From: Anaerococcus senegalensis JC48
GTDB lineage: Bacteria; Bacillota; Clostridia; Tissierellales; Peptoniphilaceae
DNA length: 64,000 nt
NCBI RefSeq assembly: GCF_000321005.1
Contig: NZ_HE578907.1
Location: forward strand, 241,708 to 305,707
Reading direction: 5' to 3'
Shown piece by piece: positions 23,972 through 32,446 of the stretch. Position numbers and translations under genes: made by a program. Every line of letters begins with the position of its first letter. The stretch's first letter is position 1. The notes below the pieces were generated by a model that was given only the letters and a program-made list of their open reading frames with translations, was not told the DNA's origin and did not search any database.

Positions 23972-25761
23972 TTTATAATATCCAAACTTGTGGTGTAAAA
24001 TTTGGAAGGATAAACTTTTTTATTATTTCTATTTTTTAAGGTTAAAATATATAGTCTATCTCTTGCTCTTGTAAGGCCTACATAAAAAATTCTTCTTTCT
24101 TCTTCTAGTCTTTCAAAATAATTTTCTTCATCCATGATTAGTGGAAATTCATTTTTTATCAAATCAATTATAAAGACCTTATCATATTCTAATCCCTTAG
24201 AAGAATGGATGGTAGATAAAGATAAATTTGTCTTTATTAAAGATTTAGATTTTTTTTCTAAAATTTTTATCTTTTCATAAACTTCATCTAAAGATTTACA
24301 TGATTTAGTAAAGTATCTTAGACTTTCTATATAAATATCTTTATTTACGGTTTCTTCCATATATTTTCTGCTTTTCATATTTATATATGAATTATAAGAT
24401 AGACTTTTATATATAAAAGAAATTTTCTTTTCTATATCTAGTTTTCTAATATGTCTTAATTTTTTTTCTATATTAAAAAGTGCATCCTTTTTGTAATCTT
24501 CAATGTTACTATTTTCAAAAAAATCAAAAATATTTTCATTTATTGCCTTGTGATTTATAGTGTCAATATCTTCTTTTGAAAGATAGGTTGAAATCTTATA
24601 ATAAATATCCGAAAAAATTTCTATATTATTAAAATCTTCAGAAAAGTTGATTATATTAACCATATCTGTAAAAATCTTCGATTCAAAAAAATCTAAAATA
24701 TTTGAATTTATAGAAAAATCAATATTTTTATCTAATAGATAAGAGCTTAAAGATATAGCTGAAATATTATTTCTAAATAAAATACCTGTACTCATATCTT
24801 CTAAATTTTTAATTATATAATCATATTCCTTGCTAAAATTTTTGAATTCCTTAAACTTTATTTGATCATTAAAATCTCTACTTATCTTATAATTTTTCTT
24901 GTACCTATTTTTATTTTGTGCAATAAAAGAACTTGCCAAAGAAATAATTTTTTTACCAGATCTATGATTTGTATCAAGACTAATTATTTTTGCTTCCTTA
25001 TAAATTTTTTTGAAATTTAGAAGATATTTTGGATCTGCTGCCCTAAAAGAATAAATAGATTGGTCATCATCAGCTACTACTAGAAGATTATTTTCTGGAT
25101 ATACAATTTTTTCTAAAATTTTAAATTGTAAAAGAGAAGTATCTTGACCTTCATCAAGTTGAAAATATTTATATTTATTTTTTATTGACCTTAATAAAGA
25201 CTCATCATCTAATAATTCTAAGGCATAAACTTGCATATCATCAAAATCAAGTAGGTGTTTTTGCTTTTTTATTCTTTCATAGGTTTGATAAATTTCTTTT
25301 ATTTTTGAAATTTCTACTTTATTTAGGTAGGAAGTATCCAAAAGAGAATTTTTCATAAAAGAAATTTTTTGAAAAAATAAATTTAAATCTTCCTTAGAAA
25401 TTTTCTTTTTATTTAAATCCTTATAAATTTCACCGACCAAAGTATATTTATTATAAATTTTTTCATCTTCTATTAGATTTAATTGTCTATTATATCTTTT
25501 TAAGTAGTTTCTTATAATTAAATAACAAAAAGCATGGATAGTCATAAAATTAGTCTTATCACTATCAAATCTTTTTTTCATATCATTTGCTTGAATTCTA
25601 GAAAATGTTAAATTTAAAATTTTAGATTGGTCAATTTCTTTTGATAAGATTTTTATCCTTTCCAAAAGAACTGTTGTTTTCCCGCTTCCAGGAATTGCCA
25701 AAACCAACATTGGACCGTTCTTGTGATTTTCTGCTTGTAATTGTTTGCTTGTAAATTTCAT
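23965..25761 (-). CDS. UvrD/Rep-family superfamily 1 DNA helicase
   Basis: A 598-residue 3'-5' SF1A helicase. Motif I is AIPGSGKTT (22-30), motif Ia NLTFSRIQAND, motif II LDEGQDTS (a DExQ box with Gly for Ala/Ser), motif III VVADDDQSIYSFRAA, motif IV TNHRSGKKI, motif V STIHSSKGLEYDKV and motif VI IFYVGLTRARDRL. It is shorter than PcrA or UvrD (about 720-740): the 1B/2B subdomains are reduced and the PcrA C-terminal tail is absent. It may be an additional repair helicase rather than PcrA itself. Single gene, convergent with hydF. Confidence 0.9.
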   Translation of the reverse strand: MKFTSKQLQAENHKNGPMLVLAIPGSGKTTVLLERIKILSKEIDQSKILNLTFSRIQANDMKKRFDSDKTNFMTIHAFCYLIIRNYLKRYNRQLNLIEDEKIYNKYTLVGEIYKDLNKKKISKEDLNLFFQKISFMKNSLLDTSYLNKVEISKIKEIYQTYERIKKQKHLLDFDDMQVYALELLDDESLLRSIKNKYKYFQLDEGQDTSLLQFKILEKIVYPENNLLVVADDDQSIYSFRAADPKYLLNFKKIYKEAKIISLDTNHRSGKKIISLASSFIAQNKNRYKKNYKISRDFNDQIKFKEFKNFSKEYDYIIKNLEDMSTGILFRNNISAISLSSYLLDKNIDFSINSNILDFFESKIFTDMVNIINFSEDFNNIEIFSDIYYKISTYLSKEDIDTINHKAINENIFDFFENSNIEDYKKDALFNIEKKLRHIRKLDIEKKISFIYKSLSYNSYINMKSRKYMEETVNKDIYIESLRYFTKSCKSLDEVYEKIKILEKKSKSLIKTNLSLSTIHSSKGLEYDKVFIIDLIKNEFPLIMDEENYFERLEEERRIFYVGLTRARDRLYILTLKNRNNKKVYPSKFYTTSLDIIKK

Positions 25762-25844
25762 ATTTATATTTTATCATATAAGTATGAGCCTAGTTAACTA
25801 CATAGATTATTAATAAAATATATTTATTAACTTTCTAGTTAAGG

Positions 25845-25850
25845 TATAAT
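25845..25850 (+). promoter_or_regulatory. -10 of the nitroreductase gene
   Basis: AGG-TATAAT 20 nt before the ATG, with a GGGAGG ribosome site between them. The -35 is not clear. Confidence 0.5.
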
Positions 25851-25869
25851 ATTAAAAACGGGAGGAATT

Positions 25870-26667
25870 ATGTTAACTACAAATTTTTTAAAAACAAGAA
25901 CTTCTACTAGAGATTTTAAAGATCATAATGTAGACGATGAAAAAATCAAAAATATTTACCAAATAATAAGTGAACTTGAAAATAAATTTGGTGAAACAGA
26001 TTTACATTATCAAGTAAATAAAAAAGGTGAAGAAGTATATTTCAAATTGAAAGGTAATGCTGGTTATAAGGGGGTTATGATAAAAGCTCCTTTATATGTT
26101 GGACTTGATATTACAAATAATAATGAGACAGCTTTAGTTAAAGGATCATATGGTCTTGAAGAATTAATTACAAAATTAAATGAATTAGGTCTTGGATCTT
26201 GTTATGTAACTGTAAGTGGAGTTAGTGATGATATTTTAAATTCAGCTTTTCCTAATTCTCAAGGAAAAATCATGTCAATTCTTGCAATTGGTGAAGCAGT
26301 AAACGAAGAATCTAGAGAACATAGATTTGATGATAGAAAAGGAATAAATGAATTTGTATTTATAGATAGTCTTGACCATAAAGCAAGTGTTGATGAACTT
26401 TCTCAAAGAGGACTTGACGATTTGTTCTCATATTTAAGATTTGCACCATCATCTTATAACTCACAACCTTGGAGATTTGTATTAAAAGATAATTTAGTAA
26501 ATTTATATTTAGAAGATTACAAAGATGAAGCGAATTTGGTTGATGCTGGAATAGTTATGTATTATTTCGATCAACTAACAAAAGAATTATCTATTAATTC
26601 ATTATGGGAAGTTGAACCAAAATTAGATGGTTCAAAATTCCAATTTATTGCTCAAAAAGAATTATAA
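25870..26667 (+). CDS. Nitroreductase-family flavoprotein (TM1586 type)
   Basis: A 265-residue protein of the putative TM1586-like nitroreductase family, in which two half-domains form an FMN-binding fold in one chain. KTRTSTRDFKDHNV (8-21) is the N-terminal FMN motif (R-S/T-x-R); FAPSSYNSQPWRF (about 194-206) is the second FMN-contact motif, and EANLVDAGIVMYY the helix that follows. Substrate is unknown; such proteins reduce quinones or nitro compounds with NAD(P)H. It is followed by map after 15 nt, so the two are probably cotranscribed. Confidence 0.85.
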   Translation: MLTTNFLKTRTSTRDFKDHNVDDEKIKNIYQIISELENKFGETDLHYQVNKKGEEVYFKLKGNAGYKGVMIKAPLYVGLDITNNNETALVKGSYGLEELITKLNELGLGSCYVTVSGVSDDILNSAFPNSQGKIMSILAIGEAVNEESREHRFDDRKGINEFVFIDSLDHKASVDELSQRGLDDLFSYLRFAPSSYNSQPWRFVLKDNLVNLYLEDYKDEANLVDAGIVMYYFDQLTKELSINSLWEVEPKLDGSKFQFIAQKEL

Positions 26668-26682
26668 GTTGAAGGAATTTTA

Positions 26683-27483
26683 ATGATAAGACTTTACACA
26701 CAAAAAGATATAGAAAAGATGTATGGAGCTTCAGAAATACTTTGCCAAACTCATCTTGCAATAAGAGAAATAATTAGACCAGGAATAACAACAAAATTCC
26801 TTGATGAATTTGCAAATAAATTTATAAAATATAAAAATGCAAGGCCTGCTCAATTAGGTTATCAAGGATTTCCTTACACACTTTGTATTTCTGTAAATGA
26901 TGAAATATGCCATGGTTTTCCTTCAGATTATGTCCTAAAAGAAGGAGATGTTGTTTCTATTGACAATGTTATAGATTATAAGGGAGGACTTGCAGATTCT
27001 TGTTGGACATATAAAATTGGAAAACTAAATGAAGAGAATGAAAAATTAGTTGATGTTAATTTGAAAGCTCTTTACAAAGGAATAGAAGCTGCAAAACCAG
27101 GAAATAGAATTGGCGATATAGGTCATGCGATTCAAGAATTTGTTGAAGGCGAAAATGGTTTTTCTGTTATTAGAGATTTTATTGGTCATGGAATTGGCAA
27201 AGAAATGCACGAAGATCCTCAAGTTCCACACTATGGAAAAAAAGGATTTGGTCCAAGAATAGAAGAAAATATGGTATTTACAATTGAGCCAATGATTGCA
27301 CTTGGGGATTGGAAATCAAAAATGGATTCTAATGGTTGGACTGCAAGAACAAAAGATGGATCTGTTTGTTCACAATTTGAACATCAATTAGTAATAAGAA
27401 AAGATGGGGCAGAAATAATAACTGATCAGGATAAATTTTCTTTAACAGAAGAAGATAAAAATTTTATAGAAGAGTATAAATAG
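26683..27483 (+). CDS. map: Methionine aminopeptidase, type I
   Basis: A 266-residue metalloprotease that removes N-terminal methionine from new proteins. The five metal ligands are visible: Asp in VSIDNVIDY, Asp in LADSCWTY, His in GHGIGKEMHE, Glu in FTIEPM and Glu in QFEHQLVI. The substrate His lies in EICHGFPSDY. It lacks the zinc-finger extension of eukaryotic forms. The C-terminal 15 residues are an acidic/lysine tail beyond the usual length (about 250). A terminator follows immediately. Confidence 0.95.
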   Translation: MIRLYTQKDIEKMYGASEILCQTHLAIREIIRPGITTKFLDEFANKFIKYKNARPAQLGYQGFPYTLCISVNDEICHGFPSDYVLKEGDVVSIDNVIDYKGGLADSCWTYKIGKLNEENEKLVDVNLKALYKGIEAAKPGNRIGDIGHAIQEFVEGENGFSVIRDFIGHGIGKEMHEDPQVPHYGKKGFGPRIEENMVFTIEPMIALGDWKSKMDSNGWTARTKDGSVCSQFEHQLVIRKDGAEIITDQDKFSLTEEDKNFIEEYK

Positions 27484-27505
27484 GAGAGAAATCTCCTATT
27501 TTTAT
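27478..27505 (+). terminator. map terminator
   Basis: A 10-bp perfect stem AAATAGGAGA/TCTCCTATTT that includes the stop codon, followed by T. Confidence 0.85.
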
Positions 27506-27707
27506 ATATTTAGAATTATAAAGAATAAATGGCTGTTTTATCATAATTTTATAAAAATATACTGTAATATTCGATAAATATACTAAAAAATAATCCTTAA
27601 ATATTCAAAATATTTTATATAATTAGCAAAAATATCATATCTGATAATAAAAAATATAAAAAAAATTGAAAAAAATTAAAAAAAGACTTAATAAGTAACC
27701 AAAAAAA

Positions 27708-27716
27708 TGGTAGAAT
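27708..27716 (+). promoter_or_regulatory. Extended -10 promoter of brnQ
   Basis: TGG-TAGAAT, about 29 nt before the ATG, with TAGGAGG ribosome site. The 200 nt further upstream are AT-rich and hold nothing I can recognise; no leucine-responsive leader or T-box is seen. Confidence 0.45.
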
Positions 27717-27744
27717 ATAAAATATAGTTTAAGTAGGAGGAATT

Positions 27745-29055
27745 ATGGATATTATAGTAATTGGATTTGCATTATTTGCAATGTTTTTTGGTGCAGGAAA
27801 TTTAATCTTTCCACCAATGTTAGGATACATATATGGAGATAATTGGTTATTAGCTTCAATAGCTTTTACAATAGTTGGGGTTGGTTTAACATTAATAGCT
27901 GTAATAAGTATGGCCAAAAGAAAAGGAAATATTTTCACCTTCACATCTTTAGCTGGTGATAAACTTTCTAAAACTATTATTTTAATTATAGCTTTATGTA
28001 TAGGACCACTTGGGGCTATACCAAGAACAGCTGCAACAAGCTTTGAAATGGTAGAATCAGCTGGATTTAATATTAATATTTTAGTATTTACTTTAATATT
28101 TTTTGCTTTATCATTATTTTTATCTTTATCTAAAAATTCAGTGGTAGATTTAATCGGGAAATTTTTAACTCCACTATTGTTAATATCATTATTAATTATG
28201 ATAATTGTTGGTATGCTAAATCCTATAGGAGATACAAAAAATGTAGATATGGCTTTAAAAACTATATTTTCAAATTCAATGCTCGAAGGTTATAACACGA
28301 TGGATACATTGGCAGCCTTAGCATTTACACCAATAATTGTAGAAAGTATTATAAAAAAAGGATATAAAAATGATTTGCTAAAAAAGACAATAGAAGCTTC
28401 ACTAATAGCTGTAATAGGCCTTGCCTTTGTTTATATCTCTCTAACTTTTTTAGGATCAAGTGCATCAAAAAGTATTGACACTGATTCAAGAGTTAGCTTG
28501 TTAAATTTTATTTCTGCAAGTATTTTAGGAAATAAGGGGAAATTTGTCTTGTTAATTGCAATTATTATGGCATGTTTTACAACTTCCATAGGACTAATTT
28601 CATCTATTTCAAATATTTTTGTAGAATTTTCTAAAAATAAATTGAAATATAAACCGGTTGCTTGGATAATTGCTATAGTTTCCTTATTGTTGTCAGTTTT
28701 AGGAGTAGAATCTATAGTTAGACTTACAGGACCTTTCCTACAATTTGTTTATCCATTAGCAATTTTATTAGTTTTCTTTAATCTAATAGGTAAAAATTCT
28801 ATAGATAAACTTGTAATTAGAAATTCTTTTATTGTTGTAACTATAGTTTCTTTGATTGATGCTTTAATTAGCTTGATAGATATATTAATTGATATGTTTA
28901 AAATAGATTTTTCAATTTTGTCAACAATTGAAATGTTATTAAAAAATATTATTAGTATAATATCTTTAAATATAGTAGATTTTCCTTGGATTTTTCCTTT
29001 TATAGTAACAATAATAATTACAATATTTTATATTAAGATAGTAAAAAATAAATAA
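27745..29055 (+). CDS. brnQ: Branched-chain amino acid transporter BrnQ (LIVCS family)
   Basis: A 436-residue permease with about 12 membrane segments that imports leucine, isoleucine and valine with Na+ or H+. The start IGFALFAMFFGAGNLIFPP (6-24) is the family signature, followed by the GPLGAIPRTAATSFE motif (about 88-102). It is monocistronic, with a RBS TAGGAGGAA. Substrate choice within the three amino acids cannot be read from sequence. Confidence 0.95.
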   Translation: MDIIVIGFALFAMFFGAGNLIFPPMLGYIYGDNWLLASIAFTIVGVGLTLIAVISMAKRKGNIFTFTSLAGDKLSKTIILIIALCIGPLGAIPRTAATSFEMVESAGFNINILVFTLIFFALSLFLSLSKNSVVDLIGKFLTPLLLISLLIMIIVGMLNPIGDTKNVDMALKTIFSNSMLEGYNTMDTLAALAFTPIIVESIIKKGYKNDLLKKTIEASLIAVIGLAFVYISLTFLGSSASKSIDTDSRVSLLNFISASILGNKGKFVLLIAIIMACFTTSIGLISSISNIFVEFSKNKLKYKPVAWIIAIVSLLLSVLGVESIVRLTGPFLQFVYPLAILLVFFNLIGKNSIDKLVIRNSFIVVTIVSLIDALISLIDILIDMFKIDFSILSTIEMLLKNIISIISLNIVDFPWIFPFIVTIIITIFYIKIVKNK

Positions 29056-29060
29056 TTAAA

Positions 29061-29136
29061 GGCGCTGTTGTTAAATAATGAATATATATTTACTAGACTT
29101 AGAAAAGTAAGTTCATTAATATGCAACAGCTTTTTT
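29061..29136 (+). terminator. Long-looped inverted repeat after brnQ
   Basis: GCTGTTG (29064-29070) pairs with CAACAGC (29124-29130), followed by TTTTTTATT. Inside, TAATGAA pairs with TTCATTA and TTTACT with AGTAAG, giving one extended imperfect hairpin of about 70 nt. It should terminate brnQ. Its size is unusual, and a tiny non-autonomous element is an alternative. Confidence 0.6.
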
Positions 29137-29251
29137 ATTAAATTTTTGCATTTATAATTTTATCCTGTATATTCTTATTGAAGATATATATATTTTAGTA
29201 AAAGGATTTCAAAAAAAATCTGGAAAAATGTTTGATAATTTTTTAACTACA

Positions 29252-29260
29252 TGTTATAAT
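29252..29260 (+). promoter_or_regulatory. Extended -10 promoter of the thiolase gene
   Basis: TGT-TATAAT, 54 nt before the ATG at 29314. The leader start has an imperfect inverted repeat TTGTAA-N7-TAACAA (29265-29283). Confidence 0.6.
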
Positions 29261-29313
29261 CTTATTGTAAGTTAAGATAACAAATTATCAGATATAAATT
29301 GAAAGGGGAAATT

Positions 29314-30495
29314 ATGACAAGAAAAGTAGTAATTGCAAGTGCAGCTAGAACTCCAGTTGGTAGTTTTGGTGGTGCTTTAAAATCACAAAGTGCAGTAGAT
29401 TTAGGAGTAGTTGCAGCTAAAGCAGCTATTGAAAGAGCAGGAATCAAACCTGAAGATGTTGAAGAAACTGTTTTAGGTTGTGTTTTACAAGCAGGACTTG
29501 GACAAAATGTAGCTAGACAAATTTCATTAGGAGCAGGAATTCCTATAACTACTCCAGCAATGACAATAAATAAAGTTTGTGGATCAGGACTTAGAACTGT
29601 TTCACTTGCTGCTCAAATGATTTTAGCAGGAGATGTTGACGTTGTTCTTGCAGGTGGTTCAGAAAGTATGTCAAACGCTCCATTCATATCAAATGAAGCT
29701 AGATGGGGAGCTAGAATGGGCAACAAAAAATTTGTTGATGAAATGATTACTGATGGTCTTTGGGATGTTTACAATGATTATCACATGGGTGTTACAGCTG
29801 AAAATGTAGCTGAAAAATATGGGATAACAAGAGAAATGCAAGATGATCTTGCAGCTGTAAGCCAACAAAGAGCAAGCAAGGCTCGTGCTGAAGGAAGATT
29901 TAAAGATGAAATCGCTCCAGTAGAAATTAAAGATAGAAAAGGAAATGTTACAGTTGTTGAAGATGATGAATACATTAGAGATGGTGTAACACAAGAAGGA
30001 ATTTCAAAATTAAGACCAGCATTTATAAAAGATGGTACAGTTACAGCAGCTAACGCATCTGGAATTAATGATGGAGCAGCTTGTCTTGTAGTTATGAGTG
30101 AAGAAAAAGCAAAAGAATTAGGCGTTAAACCACTTGCTACAATTGTAAGCTACGCTTCTGCAGGAGTTGATCCAAAAGTTATGGGAACAGGCCCAATCCC
30201 ATCAAGTAAAAAAGCTCTTGAAAAAGCTGGATTGAAAGTTGAAGATCTTGACTTAGTTGAATCAAATGAAGCTTTCGCCGCTCAATCATATGCTGTAAGA
30301 AATGAAATGGGATTTGACCCAGAAAAAACAAATGTAAACGGTGGAGCAATAGCTATAGGTCACCCAATCGGAGGATCTGGAGCAAGAATTCTTACTACAC
30401 TTTTATTCGAAATGCAAAAAAGAGATTCTAAAAAAGGTCTTGCAACACTTTGTATAGGTGGAGGAATGGGAACAGCTCTAGTAGTTGAAAGATAA
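29314..30495 (+). CDS. thlA: Acetyl-CoA C-acetyltransferase (thiolase)
   Basis: A 393-residue biosynthetic thiolase that joins two acetyl-CoA into acetoacetyl-CoA, the first step to butyrate-type fermentation products. The acyl-carrying Cys is C89 in [33 protein letters not shown] and the base-Cys motif CIGGGMG are all present. The ATG at 29314 is chosen because AAAGGGG lies 5-12 nt upstream; a TTG at 29299 would add five residues and bury that site. The codon use is cleaner than average, which fits high expression. No other butyrate-pathway gene is adjacent. Confidence 0.96.
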   Translation: MTRKVVIASAARTPVGSFGGALKSQSAVDLGVVAAKAAIERAGIKPEDVEETVLGCVLQAGLGQNVARQISLGAGIPITTPAMTINKVCGSGLRTVSLAAQMILAGDVDVVLAGGSESMSNAPFISNEARWGARMGNKKFVDEMITDGLWDVYNDYHMGVTAENVAEKYGITREMQDDLAAVSQQRASKARAEGRFKDEIAPVEIKDRKGNVTVVEDDEYIRDGVTQEGISKLRPAFIKDGTVTAANASGINDGAACLVVMSEEKAKELGVKPLATIVSYASAGVDPKVMGTGPIPSSKKALEKAGLKVEDLDLVESNEAFAAQSYAVRNEMGFDPEKTNVNGGAIAIGHPIGGSGARILTTLLFEMQKRDSKKGLATLCIGGGMGTALVVER

Positions 30496-30515
30496 TAATT
30501 TTATATATAAAAAAT

Positions 30516-30549
30516 AAGGTTGCTATAAATCAATAGCAGCCTTTTTTGT
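30516..30549 (+). terminator. Thiolase terminator
   Basis: Stem AAGGTTGCT/AGCAGCCTT with one G-U pair, followed by six T. Confidence 0.8.
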
Positions 30550-30576
30550 TTGTAATTATAAAACTTAAAAAAATAA

Positions 30577-30597
30577 AACTACTCAAAATGAGTAGTT
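30577..30597 (-). terminator. tdk terminator
   Basis: A perfect 9-bp stem AACTACTCA/TGAGTAGTT overlapping the tdk stop, with a U-rich run on the minus strand. Confidence 0.8.
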
Positions 30598-31201
30598 AAA
30601 TTTGATCTATTGATATTTGATTTTTTGTTTTTTCTCTTTCCTTCATTTTTCTATTGTAACATGACCTACAAAGTGGTTCGTACGAATCTTGAGCTCCTAT
30701 TTCTATCCTATCTTCATTATAAGATTTTCTAAATGATACCCAGGCATCCTCGCCGCAAGAGGCGCAAATTGCGTGGTGTTTTATTAACTCATCAGCAATT
30801 GGCATAAGTTCTTTTACTATTTCAAATGGTCTTGCCTTATAATCCATGTCAAGTCCTGAAACTACAATGGTTATGTGAGATTTCATAAGCTTAACAAAAT
30901 AATCTACAATTTCTGATGGATCGTCAGGGAAAAATTGTATCTCATCTATTCCTATTGCATCAATTTGGTTGTTTTTTGAGTATTCAAAAATGTCCTTAAT
31001 TGAATTTATTTTTATAGCGTCAAGCTCTAGGTTGTCATGGCTAACTATTTTTTCATCCTTATGTCTTGAGTCAACAGATGGTTTGAATGCAACAGTCTTG
31101 TAACCTGCGATTTTCATCCTATATAATTCACGCCAAAGAGAAGTTGTTTTTCCAGAAAACATAGAACCTGTGTGAACAATAAGTTTAGCTTGTTTTTTCA
31201 T
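30596..31201 (-). CDS. tdk: Thymidine kinase
   Basis: A 201-residue type II thymidine kinase that salvages thymidine to dTMP. The P-loop is TGSMFSGKTT (11-20), where most have GPMFSGKS; the Mg-binding box is GIDEIQFF; zinc ligands are C-x2-C in CASCGEDAW and C-x2-C in PLCRSC. The lasso-loop region PFEIVKELMPIADE matches the family. It follows ychF on the same strand with 7 nt between, so they form an operon. Confidence 0.95.
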   Translation of the reverse strand: MKKQAKLIVHTGSMFSGKTTSLWRELYRMKIAGYKTVAFKPSVDSRHKDEKIVSHDNLELDAIKINSIKDIFEYSKNNQIDAIGIDEIQFFPDDPSEIVDYFVKLMKSHITIVVSGLDMDYKARPFEIVKELMPIADELIKHHAICASCGEDAWVSFRKSYNEDRIEIGAQDSYEPLCRSCYNRKMKEREKTKNQISIDQI

Positions 31202-31208
31202 ATTTCAC

Positions 31209-32306
31209 CTAAACATTAAATTTGAAATTAGTAATATCACCATCTTTCATAACATAATCTTTTCCTTCCATACGAAGTTGACCATGTTCTTTTACTTTTG
31301 TCATATTACCATATTCTTTAAGTGTTTCAAAACTTACTATCTCAGCTTTTATAAATCCTCTTTGAATATCTGTATGGATCTTTCCAGCAGCATCTACAGC
31401 TTTTGTACCATTTGTAATTGTCCAAGCTCTAGTTTCATCTTCACCTGTAGTTAAGAATGAAATTAAATTTAAGGTCTTATATGAATCTCTAATTACTTGA
31501 TCACAGCCTGACTCTTCTAGACCAATCATTTCCAAAAATTCTTTCTTTTCTTCATCACTTTCAAGTTCAGATATTTCTTGTTCAATCTTTGCACTTACCA
31601 CAGAAACTTGAGCATTTTCTTCCTTTGCAAATTCTCTAACTTTTTGAACAAATTCATTATCATCCCCATTGTTTGCTACATCACTTTCATCAACATTGCA
31701 AACATAAATTATTGGTTTTGCAGAAAGAAGTTGGTAAGTTTTAAGAAGAGCTTTTTCTTCATCGTGTAAATTTAATACTCTTGCAGATTTTCCTTCTTCC
31801 AAAACTTCTTTTATTCTTTTTAATAACTCAACTTCGCTTCTTGCAGATTTATCTGATTTTGCTACTTTTTCCCTTTTTGCTAAAACTTTTTCTACAAGTT
31901 CTAAATCAGATAAAATAAGTTCGAAATTTATTGTTTCAATATCTCTTAGAGGGTCAATTTTTCCATCAACATGGGTTACATTTGGATCATTAAAACAACG
32001 TAAAACTTCAACTATTGCATCTGTTTCTCTAATGTTTGATAAAAATTTATTTCCTAAACCTTCACCCTTGCTTGCTCCTTTTACAAGTCCTGCTATATCG
32101 TAAAATTCAATAGCAGCAGGAACTATTTTTTTTGAATTATGCATTTTTGCAAGATAATCAACTCTAGAATCTGGTACATTTACAAGTCCTACGTTTGGAT
32201 CGATTGTGCAGAAAGGATAATTTGCGATTTCTGCACCAGCTTTTGTAATTGCATTAAATAAAGTTGATTTACCTACATTTGGTAGGCCAACTATTCCTAA
32301 TTTCAT
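31209..32306 (-). CDS. ychF: YchF/OLA1 ribosome-associated ATPase
   Basis: A 365-residue P-loop NTPase of the Obg-related YchF family. G1 is GLPNVGKST (6-14), G3 DIAGLVKGAS, and the G4 position NKxD is replaced by NVDE (in VCNVDESD), which explains the family preference for ATP. The coiled coil (about 130-200) and C-terminal TGS domain (about 280-365, WTITNGTKAVDAAGKIHTD) are complete. It is involved in ribosome and stress functions. First gene of ychF-tdk. Confidence 0.97.
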   Translation of the reverse strand: MKLGIVGLPNVGKSTLFNAITKAGAEIANYPFCTIDPNVGLVNVPDSRVDYLAKMHNSKKIVPAAIEFYDIAGLVKGASKGEGLGNKFLSNIRETDAIVEVLRCFNDPNVTHVDGKIDPLRDIETINFELILSDLELVEKVLAKREKVAKSDKSARSEVELLKRIKEVLEEGKSARVLNLHDEEKALLKTYQLLSAKPIIYVCNVDESDVANNGDDNEFVQKVREFAKEENAQVSVVSAKIEQEISELESDEEKKEFLEMIGLEESGCDQVIRDSYKTLNLISFLTTGEDETRAWTITNGTKAVDAAGKIHTDIQRGFIKAEIVSFETLKEYGNMTKVKEHGQLRMEGKDYVMKDGDITNFKFNV

Positions 32307-32404
32307 TTAATCACTCTTTCTTTAAATTATTTTTATTCTTTAATATAGCATTAATTATTATATAGAAATAGCTTAAAAAAATCAATTTTTAAATTTTCCA
32401 ACAA

Positions 32405-32413
32405 TGGTATAAT
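32405..32413 (+). promoter_or_regulatory. Extended -10 promoter of pepP
   Basis: TGG-TATAAT, 33 nt before the pepP ATG; AAAGGAG ribosome site follows. Confidence 0.6.
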
Positions 32414-32446
32414 ATTTTATAAGATTAGAAAAATAAAGGAGAAAAT

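Noticed and set aside
29265-29283. TTGTAA-N7-TAACAA near the thiolase promoter as a Rex operator
   Set aside because: The spacing is one base off the clostridial Rex consensus and one arm base differs; AT-rich DNA gives such matches easily.
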